This document shows positions 1 through 8,479 of a stretch of DNA of 13,321 nt, piece by piece. Position 1 is the stretch's first letter. Each line of letters starts with the position of its first letter. The position numbers and the translations under genes were made by a program. The notes under the pieces are model-generated. The model worked only from the letters and a program-made list of their open reading frames with translations. It did not search any database and was not told the DNA's origin. Origin of the DNA: Larix sibirica (taxonomy: Eukaryota; Streptophyta; Pinopsida; Pinales; Pinaceae); assembly GCA_004151065.3 (NCBI GenBank), contig NWUY0300008267.1:50235-63555 (forward strand), in the 5' to 3' direction.

Positions 1-1263
1 ATCCGTAATAACTTTAAACACTAATATACCACACCATCATAAATTTAGAATCCTTTCAAGACCTGTGGTTTGGAAAATTAGTTTCATGTATTCTCTATAA
101 AAATTCTGCACGGATATATAAAAACATAAAGTTAATAGAATTTGAAACTCCGATAACAAGGTTCACAATGAATTTATGCAAAGCATGGAGTGCATTTTTA
201 TGTTAAACTCGGTACATGTGGAAAATGGTATCCAGAAGAAAAAAAAATTCCCACATGCTATAGAAAACTAATTGTTGCCTGGGTATGTTTAAAAATAAAC
301 AAGATGCTTCACACTCAATTATTTGTCCTCCAATAACAAGATTGAGATGAATTCCATTGGTGCGTAGTGTAGTGGTTAATCGCTAAATTGCAATGTTTTA
401 GATGTATTGCTTGTTTTATTTCTATCTCTTTATAAGCAAAATGTAGGTTATTCTAACGTTATAGCTCAGTATCGTCAATCTACATGAATGAATTTGTAGT
501 ACAATCCATTCCCAAATTGAGAGGGAAAAGCAATGAGAAATGGACCCATATCTAATATAGATGATATATTGTGATCTATTTCTAACTAATCCCAACAACT
601 TGAACTGATATCTTTACTAGATATATGGAATCATAGTAATCCTTCCTATCAACAGATCATTGATTCGATTCAATCTTTGTCATTAGTCAGGGTAGAGCGT
701 AGATGAGGTGGGGGCGGGACGAAGACTGAATGAGATCACATCTTTGCATGCCTTGCTTGTCATGTAGGCTACAGATTGTGGATCTAAGGATTCTACTCCG
801 CCTTAATCACAACTTTGCATGCAAATAACTCTCTATACTTACATTATGAAGGTGATCGATAATGACCAAATGTGGACCAAATGCAACAACATTTGTTCCC
901 AAAAAACAACATGTGGTTTTGACCAAAACTGGGTTTGTGGTGTTGTGTTTAAGAAGGCACCATATTGCAGATCTTACAATAAATGAGAATTTTCCTCAGT
1001 CATGGAAAATGGTAAAGCTGAACATCAATGAAATGCATGAGTCTCTCTATTTATCGAAAAAAAGTAATGACTCGTTTTCTTAGTTTTTATTCATTTACAT
1101 AGGAAAATGACAGTGTGATGGTAACATGAAATTGATAGCTTCAAATTCATAAACTCATGGTTGTTGCAGTGCTGTAAAATGAGTGTTATTTTAAAAATAT
1201 GTAAGCATCATGAAAATATGCATGTTATAATCGCAATAAAATACACCCCTCTTATTTATGAAT
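1..1263. other. AT-rich non-coding stretch
   Basis: I see no supported gene here. Open frames (for example 73 codons on the plus strand at 862-1083) have no recognisable motif and are of a length expected by chance in DNA this AT-rich. A short stretch near 360-380 (gcgtagtgtagtggttaat) resembles the A box of a tRNA or tRNA-derived SINE, but no B box follows at the right distance. Confidence 0.6.
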
Positions 1264-1527
1264 TCATAGGGTTTCTTGTTATTGGAGAAGATGCAGGGAG
1301 TGAGCCACTTCTGCATCATGCAACACATGTATTTTTAGACTAATCCTAAACTTATGTATATCAAAGATTCATAAATATGACTCCAATAAGCTTCTTTATA
1401 GAGTTTCCTACTCTTGGATAAGATGAGGACAACGAGCCACTTTTGCATCACACACCACAATTTTTTTAGACTAATATTTAACTCAAGCATATCAAAGATT
1501 CAGAGATAAGGCTTCAATAAGCTTCTA
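1264..1527. repeat. Two-copy tandem duplication, unit about 132 bp
   Basis: Two diverged copies lie head to tail, about 1264-1395 and 1396-1527. Shared landmarks recur 131-132 bp apart: gggtttc/gagtttc at 1269 and 1401, gagccactt at 1302 and 1434, and aataagcttct at 1385 and 1516. The phrases ttttagactaat and atcaaagattca also recur in both. The copies differ by scattered substitutions and small indels, so the duplication is not recent. It runs almost directly into the 41-bp array that follows. Confidence 0.85.
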
Positions 1528-1549
1528 ATATTTGCAAATTTTAGAAGGA

Positions 1550-1754
1550 CGTTGTTGTAAATCGAGGGTGAATATAAGCTTTATAAACTGTCTTTGCTGG
1601 AGAGTGGGGCAAATGGGACTCTTAACACCATCATTGCTAGAAATAAGGGGTTAATGGGGCTCTAAAAACCACCATTGCTAGAAATAAAGGGCTAATGCAG
1701 ATGTAGAAATTACCATTGCTGTAAATCTGGGTGAATGGGAGCTCGATGGAAAAT
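1550..1754. repeat. Minisatellite, five units of about 41 bp
   Basis: Diverged units begin near 1550, 1592, 1632, 1673 and 1714, each opening with a form of cattgctagaaat (units 1 and 5 read gttgtaaat or gctgtaaat) and containing a form of ggggttaatggggctc. The period of 40-42 bp is not a multiple of three, so this is not a coding repeat. I see no further copies in the window. Confidence 0.85.
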
Positions 1755-3094
1755 TTAAGTGGGCTAAAATATATGTTCCCTTTCCCTAATTTCCCGCTAA
1801 GTATTTTTTTGCGATATTTTTTTTAAATAGCTTGTGGGATAATTAATAAAAACTATCATAAACCTATTCAATATAAAAAATTCGCCCTCGAAAATTTGAA
1901 ACCCCCTAATTTCTCTCATGGGAATTTTCCATGAACCCATATACACATGCGTCCAAACATCAAAACCCCTGTAACAGAGCATGAGTTGCATTGTAAATAA
2001 TAACCAATAGGAATGGTAAATGAAATGGACATAGTCGTAACCTGAATACAACTTCTGTTTTATCAAGCTGACTGTATTATTTTCCCTTAAAAACCCACTC
2101 AGAGGTAGGGTGTATCAACCAACCCATACCTACAAGAAGTCAACTTAAGTACATGACAAAAAACCAAAGAAAAACCTACCATGTAAACCATGCGAAGAGT
2201 AATGAACGCTGCCAATCCATCACTCTATCGAATAATCATGGTTCAAACTTGCTGCATCGATAAACTATTTAGTTATCAGAAATAAAAATCATAAACGCGG
2301 AGAATTTTTAATGAATGCGTGTTTAATCAGATGCTCTATTTACACAAATAATTCATCAAACTGATTATTACCTGTAGAAAATGGAGAGATTGAGTTTCTA
2401 AATGCATCATAGCCATTCCAAGGTGTGACAAAGATATAGGAGTTGCAGAGTATTGTTAAGACACTTTTTCTTATGGTCAAGAATAAGAGGAAGTTTGGAA
2501 AATTATGCTATATGAGGATTTATTAAATTGAGTATATCAAATGGCATGAAAATCTCAGCTACCACCATTAAGAGCTGTAAGCTCTGTTCCCCAATAGTAC
2601 TGTAATACATGTGTTGGTTTAATCTTGTCCATCTATCATGGAGTGGGAGTTCCACGTGTATAGAGTAGTTGACAACTCAAACCTAGACTTAAAATATAGT
2701 GGTGTTTGGAATAACGTACCATTCTTTTCATTTATGGGCTGGTTGGATATTAATTATAAAGCTAATATGTTTCAATGCATCGTATGAAGTACATATTTAG
2801 GAATGGAAACTATTACACACAAGTCCAAGTTTTAAACAATAGTTGTAGAACATAAATATGGATATGCCTAGTTTGAATTTAGTTCCATAACTATGGCTAT
2901 CTTTTTAAAATGATTTTTCAATGGGTTAGTTTTTCCATGCCACGTAGTCCTTCTAAGTCTTAAATATTACTTTTATAATAACCAATGAATTTCATGGGTG
3001 TGACCCATTTATAATTAAAATAGAGGATAATCCTATATTAAGAAGGGGAATATTAATATGTTGAATTTATGAGTTAGATCATTACTCTAACTAT
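1755..3094. other. AT-rich non-coding stretch
   Basis: No gene is supported. The 89-codon minus-strand frame at 1797-2066 lacks recognisable motifs. A minus-strand segment at about 2180-2260 is bounded by an AG and a GTAGGT that could pass for splice sites, but all three frames between them contain stops. Confidence 0.5.
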
Positions 3095-3250
3095 TTAGAA
3101 TAAACGGAATTCAAGTTTATAATAAAAGTAATTACCATATTTATGTATTAAAAAAAAAATTGGTGTTAGTTAGAATATGAATGGAAATCAAGTTTATAAT
3201 AAAGGTAATTATCACGTTTATGTATTTTAAAAAGGAATTGGGGTTATAGA
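3095..3250. repeat. Two-copy tandem repeat, unit about 75-77 bp
   Basis: Copy one starts at 3095 and copy two at 3170, both opening with ttagaata. The core tcaagtttataataaa recurs at 3111 and 3188, and each copy continues with a form of ggtaattaccatatttatgtatt, an A-rich run and aattgg. The copies differ at roughly one base in six, with small indels. No coding sense is visible. Confidence 0.8.
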
Positions 3251-4284
3251 ATGTGGGAATGTTACAATCTTGATGGTAATATAGAAAATGATTATACCAA
3301 ATACATACAAGTTTATACAGCTATGCAAACCAACTTGAACGAATTAATATAGAGACAAATGTATGGATCTTATTATAGTATAGTAGCTTGTTGTTCAATA
3401 GGATTTATCACCGCTTAGAAGAGTTTGGGTAGTACTTCTTGTTACGTGGAATTATTGCAAATCTTTTACATTATAAAATACAAAGTACCTTTATTAATTA
3501 TGTTCATAGTTAGAATATTGTAAATGCTCCTAGAAATATATCAATGTTCTTGAGATTGTGCCTTTCCCTATAATACATTATTTCATAAATGTTATTTTTA
3601 TCTAATAGAGAATTTGAAAAGATATTACATAACCATAGAAAGAAAAGGTGAAATTATTCTTCTTACGCTAAACCATAGACAATAAAATTTTCAGACTAAA
3701 GGAACCAACCAAGCACATGAGCAACATGAAAACCCTTCAATAGAGCACTAGCATCAACCNNGAAACTAGTAGGTTGGTGGAATTTTCCCTACTTGATATT
3801 TATTTGAATGGGGACATTACACCATATGGTTTGTAAATGGTAGGCTCATAGCCTATATATTTCACTAGCACAAACCCCCTACTCTTAGTCACTTTTTTAA
3901 CCAATCAAACAAACCAACAAACTTTCACGCCATCAATATCAAGGATTGGGAGCAATTAGTTTACTCTTAAAAGCACCGGGCTACATACTATGGCTTGTGT
4001 AGTAGATTTAAATTTTGTGTACGAGATTTACACTCTTAAGGACTACTACTATGACCAAAAATACCTTCAGTTATAGCATCCCATCAATCTCATGTACAAT
4101 GTGTTAATCTAGAGGTGACCAACTCAAACAATAAAAATAATGATGCAAGAGGCATCATATAATTATTCAACCAACTCAAATTGAATCAGGGTGCAACAAA
4201 CCAATTAATTAGACTCAAATATCCACCATTGGGGAAATGCATAGCTTCAATAATGCATCAATGGCACAATTCAAAACACCAAGC
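3251..4284. other. AT-rich non-coding stretch
   Basis: I found no gene, RNA gene or mobile-element motif. A short perfect inverted repeat (taggct, loop cat, agccta) lies near 3841-3855. The stretch includes two undetermined bases, so part of it may be an assembly join. Confidence 0.5.
3760..3761. other. Two undetermined bases (NN)
   Basis: The sequence reads nn here. This is either a base-call ambiguity or a minimal placeholder where an assembler joined contigs, so continuity across this point is not guaranteed. Confidence 0.95.
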
Positions 4285-4480
4285 ATTTGAATTATCCAAT
4301 TGGTAGGCCATACAATTGATTTATGCTGAGAAGGGTGCTAATTATCCAATGTATAGTCAATTTAGGCTGAGAGAAGTGCTAATTACCTAGAGTATTGCTG
4401 ATTCAAGCTGAGATAGGTGATAATTACCCCATGTATGGTCAATTCACACTCAAGGGTAGCGATTTCACCTGTCAAGACAT
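4285..4480. repeat. Minisatellite, about 41-bp units, unrelated to the one at 1.6 kb
   Basis: Units starting at 4335, 4376 and 4417 are exactly 41 bp apart and share the pattern gtgctaattacc..atgtat.gtcaatt..gctgaga. A longer, more diverged unit of about 50 bp precedes them from 4285, and a decayed one follows from 4456. The consensus is not the same as that of the 1550-1754 array although the period is equal. A 41-bp period would shift the reading frame at every unit, so a protein repeat is unlikely. Confidence 0.8.
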
Positions 4481-5323
4481 TGTATTTGCTTTCTAAGGAA
4501 AATATTTATCTTTCCAAGGCAACTTGCAGTCAATTTATTGGATGAGGATAACAATGATGCAAATTATGGTCCAGTTTGGAGGAGAGAAAGAACAAACATA
4601 CCTCAAAGAGAAAGGAAATCATTCATTGATGTCCAATGCAGGAAAGTAAAGAGCCAACAAAGGGTGGAAGAAATACACAAGTCGTACAACATTGGAAAAG
4701 GTGGTGGAATGTGAATTCTACTAGAAAGGAAACTCCTTAAACTATAGCAACAACTCCAAAATGTTGACCACATATCTATGATATTGATTGGGGATCCAGG
4801 GGAGGAGATTTACTAGCTGTTATAACTCCATGGATCATCAAAAAAAGAAGAAAACGCGACAATAAATCCATTATACTCACTACTCTCTCATTCATTTGTT
4901 CTCTTCAATCATCAGTATCTATTGATGACGCTCATATCTCTTAATTAACATAGTAAATGAAACAATGTAGAAATAAATCACATACTCAACAATATTGCAC
5001 ATAAACACATTATTTACTCTAGAAACCCAAATGGGAAAACCAACATTCAATGAATTCAGCATTGGCTCTTTTATTTCTGTAAATAATTTAACATGTTGCA
5101 ACACCATCACGCTCTCTAGTTGAACTTCTCATTTACTCATGGGAACTTGGACAACAACATTCTCCACCAAAGAACCCCTCTCTCTTATCTAGGATAAAGT
5201 AAATAGGAGGGGAGCTAAGACGAGGGATAGATACAAGGCCAAGCATCACCAACCCTTTAGCTTCCCCAAGCCATTCAACTTCTCCTCTTTGTATTTTCTC
5301 ATTTTCATACATTTGAAGAGGAA
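4481..5323. other. AT-rich stretch with no supported gene
   Basis: A plus-strand frame is open from about 4460 to 4711 (84 codons, no early ATG, TGA at 4712-4714), and its translation is charged and protein-like (for example YGPVWRRERTNIPQRERKSF). Minus-strand frames at 4919-5110 and 5133-5375 are also open. None has a motif I recognise, and frames this long occur by chance in AT-rich DNA. It may be an old transposon remnant, but I cannot name it. Confidence 0.4.
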
Positions 5324-5341
5324 ATATATATATATATATAT
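5324..5341. repeat. AT dinucleotide microsatellite, nine units
   Basis: The sequence is an uninterrupted (at)9 run. Such runs change length readily and could serve as a length marker. Confidence 0.95.
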
Positions 5342-5395
5342 TTAAATAATAGAGGAGATAAATTATTTCATTCAAGTGACATCTATTTAAAAAGT

Positions 5396-5417
5396 GAATG
5401 AGATAAATATCTCATTC
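5396..5417. repeat. 22-bp near-perfect palindrome
   Basis: gaatgagata and tatctcattc are perfect 10-bp inverted arms around a 2-bp centre (aa). A related sequence in the other orientation lies about 40 bp upstream (gagataaattatttcattc, near 5354-5372). There is no evidence of function. Confidence 0.8.
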
Positions 5418-5443
5418 TTACATTACATATAACCTTTTGGGTG

Positions 5444-5690
5444 TTGTCTTTATGCAGGGGTAGGCACCATTTGTGATAACATGGGGCCCTTCACACCACC
5501 AAATCTATCTTATCCCTTGTTCTTAGATTTAAACATTTCCTTTGCCAATATTTGTTGAGCCTTCTGTTGAAGCCATTGTTGCAGTGGATCCAATTTCAAA
5601 CATTGTAACATGTGCACCCCCTAGACTGGAGAAAAAAGAGAGGCCATGGGAATATGTACCATGGTGGAAGTGAAGTAATGTTGGTACTTT
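5444..5690 (-). pseudogene. Possible coding relic, unidentified
   Basis: Read on the minus strand from an ATG near 5662, the translation is protein-like and rich in Gln and Lys (for example LDPLQQWLQQKAQQILAKEM). It ends at a TAA near 5444 and is interrupted by one TAG and one TAA, both one C-to-T change away from CAG/CAA. The base composition is less AT-rich than the surroundings. The opposite strand also has a 46-codon open frame (about 5541-5663), so the strand is not certain. I recognise no domain. It could be a fragment of a host gene, a transposon gene or chance. Confidence 0.25.
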
Positions 5691-6360
5691 TTATTTTTAT
5701 CTTTTATGCCTAATATAATAATTAGTTTAGTTCTCTTTCATTAGTAGGAATAATTTGTATAGTTAGTTTAGTTCCATTTAGAGACTCAAAGGATGTCTAG
5801 CAAGTGTTCGACAAAATCTTAATGGATAATGTAGTTTTTATTTTGGAAATAAATTGAAAGGAGGTTAGTAATTCCTATTGTTGAGATAACTATGAATTTA
5901 GGAGTATTTATGTAGGAAATTATTGCTCCTCTAGTTATTATTAAATATTGTTATGATTTTTTTCATGTATAAATGTGACTTGGAGTTTGTGAGTTGAGTG
6001 TTTGTAAAAAATCCCTAAATGAATTATTATGTTTACATGATATAATCTTCATTTCATCTTATGTATGATGAATTGGTTGAGAAAGCCAACGATTGAATTG
6101 CAATGGAAAAGAGGACAAAGATGGGTTGTTTTATTCATGTATGGTTGAAGCTTGGGATTTCTTGCCGCGCATTTGCTAAAATTCCTAAATGTTTTTTTAG
6201 TTAATTTTGAAAAATAAGGATCTCTTATTATTGTAGCTTTGATTTGTGATCATTTGGTTATGTGATATTATCCTGGAAGCATTCTAATGCAATTTAATTT
6301 GACAAATTCTTATGGAATTGTACTAAAATGAGTTTACAGGTGTTTTTGTTTGGTTTTAGA
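5679..6360 (+). other. AT-rich stretch, faintly LTR-like
   Basis: The segment opens with tgttgg at 5679, the usual start of a plant copia LTR, just after a purine-rich run (ggtggaagtgaagtaa). It contains a TATA-like tataaat at 5968-5974. No matching downstream CA end, primer site or second copy can be found, so an LTR assignment is weak. No gene is supported. Confidence 0.2.
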
Positions 6361-6417
6361 AGGACTTAAGGGGGAGTTGATACTATATGGACTTGTAACC
6401 CCCATTTGAGTTCGAAT

Positions 6418-6456
6418 AAAGTTTTCAAAGATCAAATTCGTGATCTAGAAAACTTT
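6418..6456. repeat. Hairpin, about 15-bp arms
   Basis: aaagttttcaaagatc (6418-6433) and gatctagaaaacttt (6442-6456) are inverted repeats with one bulge or mismatch, separated by the 8-bp loop aaattcgt. About 45 bp upstream lies a polypurine run (aagggggag near 6368-6376) like those preceding 3' LTRs, and aataaa overlaps the left arm. This could be the edge of an old LTR. It is not a bacterial-type terminator, because the context is eukaryotic. Confidence 0.7.
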
Positions 6457-6986
6457 GAAAAAGTGTTAATTAACCCGTGGGGGATTTTTCCTGTAACTTG
6501 AAATGTTTTCTGAGTTTTTCTCTGAGAATATCTACAATGTTTACCCAAATATTCTATAGGTGGATGCGTGTCAATTTCTTGTATAAATTTTTGCACACAA
6601 GTGTTTGATGAAACTCCCCATAAAAAAATGATATTCAATAAATAAATGTGTATCATTTGCACTTGGAAATTAATTGAGTATGTTTGGAAATAGAGTTGAT
6701 GATAGTTGGTTTTAATTTTAGAGTTGAATGTGAATTTAATTGCATTCCATCTAAATAAATTAGTTACATTTAAGTTACTAAATTATCAAGTCATAAGCCT
6801 TGCAAGAGATTGCATCTTTTATGATTGATAAAATACCTCAATCAATTGTTTGATTCCTTGAAGGTTGCTTAAAGGAATTAATGAACTAGTGGGAACTATA
6901 AATATACGAAAGTATTAGAATTAATCTAATTAACATATGGTTGTAGGTTGCCTTGATGAATTCTAATGGTTAATGGGTTAATGAAA
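6457..6986. other. AT-rich non-coding stretch
   Basis: No gene is supported. A plus-strand frame open from 6526 to the TAA near 6655 contains VFDETPHKKMI, which resembles the signature end of a pentatricopeptide repeat, but only one motif is seen. The right end of this stretch is the left flank of the retroposon target site. Confidence 0.45.
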
Positions 6987-7003
6987 CCCTCATACTCATT
7001 AGT
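6987..7003. repeat. Left target-site duplication, 17 bp
   Basis: ccctcatactcattagt is repeated perfectly at 8463-8479 on the other side of the 1.46-kb insertion. The final t adjoins the T run, so the true duplication is 16 or 17 bp. This length is typical of LINE-machinery insertion and too long for LTR elements (4-6 bp) or most DNA transposons. Confidence 0.9.
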
Positions 7004-7014
7004 TTTTTTTTTTT
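7004..7014 (-). other. Poly(A) tail of the retroposon
   Basis: The plus strand shows a T run at 7003-7014, which is the A tail of the minus-strand element. It directly abuts the left target-site duplication, with the AATATA signal variant at 7040-7035. Confidence 0.9.
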
Positions 7015-7252
7015 GTAAGCTAGATGTAGATCCTTATATTTCCTTCACAAAAATAAATAGTAACAGAGATGTACCGGGCCCTCTATTAATAGAGAAAACA
7101 TACCCAAAAATAGAGTTGCAAACATAGTTTAGAGGAGTCATCCTAGGAGGAAATTAGACTTTACAGAGAAAGAGTTTAACATACATACTATCAGGCAGAA
7201 GTGCCCTAATGCGGTATTGAAAAAGTCTAAACAAAAATAAAAACAGACAGAG

Positions 7253-7750
7253 TTAACTACTGGTATAACCCGTCTATCCAACCTGGGTAGGATGGGTAGT
7301 AGGTTCCTTGGCGAGAGTGATCCCAAAATGACAAGCCAGCTGTTACTGATTGTAGAGAATTTGCTTCAGGAAGTCGACCATTTCATCCTACTGAAGAAGA
7401 ATTTCAGCTTTGGCTTCAAATCTGTCTGCAAGTGCCGTGCCAAGCACCATTTTCTAGGACCAATGGTAATCAAGAGTCTTCTGATACAGGGTAACCCTGC
7501 CCCTAGTAGTCCCTGGGCCCAAAACCAGGGTTTCAAATTCGCTGTGAATTTCCTCATTAGTGAGGAACCCACGGGAAACCATAGTGTCATGCTCAGCTTC
7601 CTGTATTTCTGCCTATGTTTTCTATGGGATTTCTTTTTTGTATCTGCGAGCATTCTCCACAACCTCATGCATGAGGCGCATGGATGGACCAGAGGAGAAG
7701 CTATCTTGCTGCGAAGAGCGACGGGTGTAAGCTTTTTTGGTGGGCGGCAT
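7253..7750 (-). pseudogene. Broken 166-codon frame carried by the retroposon, unidentified
   Basis: The ATG at 7750-7748 is followed by 166 codons to a TAA at 7255-7253, with no frameshift but in-frame stops at codons 43, 46, 99, 121, 136 and 159. Five are TAG and one TAA; each is one C-to-T change from CAG or CAA, and three neighbour Gln codons. The predicted protein has a basic N-terminus (residues 1-13: MPPTKKAYTRRSS), an acidic and polar middle, and a likely amphipathic helix or coiled coil at about 105-137. I see no zinc knuckle, RRM, reverse transcriptase or known domain. The same bases carry an uninterrupted 166-codon frame on the plus strand (7292-7792), which I treat as a shadow because the minus strand matches the poly(A) direction and has the more protein-like composition. 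I infer a decayed gene of the retroposon or its source transcript. Confidence 0.6.
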
Positions 7751-7769
7751 GTCCGCTTCCACAACAAAC

Positions 7770-8040
7770 TGACCAGAGAGCCGAGGGATTAGTGCACCAA
7801 AGAGCAAAGAGATCTGAGATATCCGAGAGAGTCGAGAGAGCTAGGAGAGCCAAGAGCGCCTAGCACCGGAGAGTCGAGAGAGCCTAGCACCAGATAGTTG
7901 AAGACCAGAGAGCCGAGAGGGTTGAGTACCAGGGAGCCAAGTGCCTGTGAGATGAACACGAGAGAACCAAACAATGTAGTGAACACTAGAGAACTGAAAA
8001 CCGTAGAGCCAAGTGCTCGTGGATCCTTTGCGCTAAACAA
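7770..8040 (-). repeat. Degenerate tandem repeats of an accagagagccgag-type unit
   Basis: On the plus strand, variants of accagagagccgagag recur about 8-12 times with an irregular spacing of roughly 15-30 bp (for example near 7771, 7847, 7873, 7900 and 7930, with weaker copies to about 8010). On the minus strand the unit reads ctctcggctctctggt, and most copies fall in one reading frame, giving repeated GSLV or LGSL peptides over 83 codons (8040-7789). That frame opens at a TTG directly after an in-frame TAG, so translation is unsupported. The array sits where a 5' UTR or promoter would be, just before the broken ORF. Confidence 0.7.
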
Positions 8041-8290
8041 CTAGGAGCCGAGCGTCAACAGAGCGGTTGCGTCGTAGTGCAATGTGCTGATGAACCTGAG
8101 CTTCATACCTTATGATTCCTACAATTGTTATGAGGGCGGAAGTACAACCCCATTCATCAATATGCGTGGGAGTAATCATGGACAGAACCCTGAGACAGAC
8201 GGGAGCATCCCGACGGGACCGAGTGCACGCAGGAGAGGTCTCGTAGTTGGTGAGGTAATGAGCCATGGACAAGGTGACTGCCGAAGACAT
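8033..8290 (-). CDS. Hypothetical 85-codon ORF in the 5' part of the retroposon
   Basis: An uninterrupted minus-strand frame starts at ATG 8290 (MSSAVTLSMAHYLTNYETSP...) and ends at a TAG at 8035-8033, where the repeat array begins. There is no recognisable domain, signal peptide or membrane segment. Because this part of the insertion is GC-rich, an 85-codon open frame can arise by chance. It would be upstream of the 166-codon frame on the same transcript. The plus strand has a competing open frame at 8084-8485. Confidence 0.2.
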   Translation of the reverse strand: MSSAVTLSMAHYLTNYETSPACTRSRRDAPVCLRVLSMITPTHIDEWGCTSALITIVGIIRYEAQVHQHIALRRNRSVDARLLVV

Positions 8291-8462
8291 TTAAGAGATG
8301 GCGTGCTATGCGTGGGTGGGCTGAGCCATCACGTGCCCAGCTTCGTTGTCGAAGAAGGAGGGCAAGTGGACGGGCATTCAGGAAGGCATGTGGCCGACCG
8401 TATTGGCAGGCACGTGGCTAGGCCTGAGGCTGGTCACATCCTTCTGCACCCACAGTGGGGGC

Positions 8463-8479
8463 CCCTCATACTCATTAGT
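8463..8479. repeat. Right target-site duplication, 17 bp
   Basis: This is a perfect copy of 6987-7003. Next to it, just inside the insertion, the plus strand reads cccacagtgggggcccc, a pair of short GC palindromes at the element's 5' end. Confidence 0.9.

Larger units (their letters stand above)
7004..8462 (-). mobile_element. Non-autonomous LINE-like retroposon or retrocopy, 1,459 bp
   Basis: The insertion lies between perfect 17-bp direct repeats and, read on the minus strand, ends in a run of 11-12 A residues. An AATATA polyadenylation-signal variant (7040-7035) sits about 20 nt before the tail. These are the hallmarks of target-primed reverse transcription. The inferred empty site gives a minus-strand nick at TT/ACTAA, close to the TT/AAAA preference of L1-type endonucleases. 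In minus-strand order it contains a GC-rich 5' part (8462 to about 8040), a GAGAGCC-type repeat array (8040-7770), a 166-codon broken frame (7750-7253) and a 3' UTR-like part (7252-7015). No reverse transcriptase or endonuclease motif is present. It could be a HAL1-like, ORF1-only LINE derivative, a retrocopied host mRNA, or a retrocopied element transcript. I cannot choose between these from sequence alone. Confidence 0.85.

Noticed and set aside
359-470. tRNA gene or tRNA-derived SINE suggested by gtagtgtagtggttaat
   Set aside because: Only an A-box-like string is present; there is no B box (ggttcgaatc type), no cloverleaf and no A tail or flanking duplication.
862-1083. 73-codon plus-strand ORF with an ATG
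   Set aside because: It has no recognisable motif and a length expected by chance.
1797-2066. 89-codon minus-strand ORF
   Set aside because: AT-driven composition, no domain, and it includes low-complexity text. It may be a chance frame.
2180-2260. Minus-strand exon bounded by an AG acceptor and a GTAGGT donor
   Set aside because: All three frames between the sites contain stops, and no neighbouring exon is visible.
4460-4711. 84-codon open frame on the plus strand
   Set aside because: It has no start codon and no motif; the charged text is suggestive but not enough to call a gene.
4919-5375. Two minus-strand ORFs (63 and 80 codons)
   Set aside because: No motifs; one includes translated AT microsatellite sequence.
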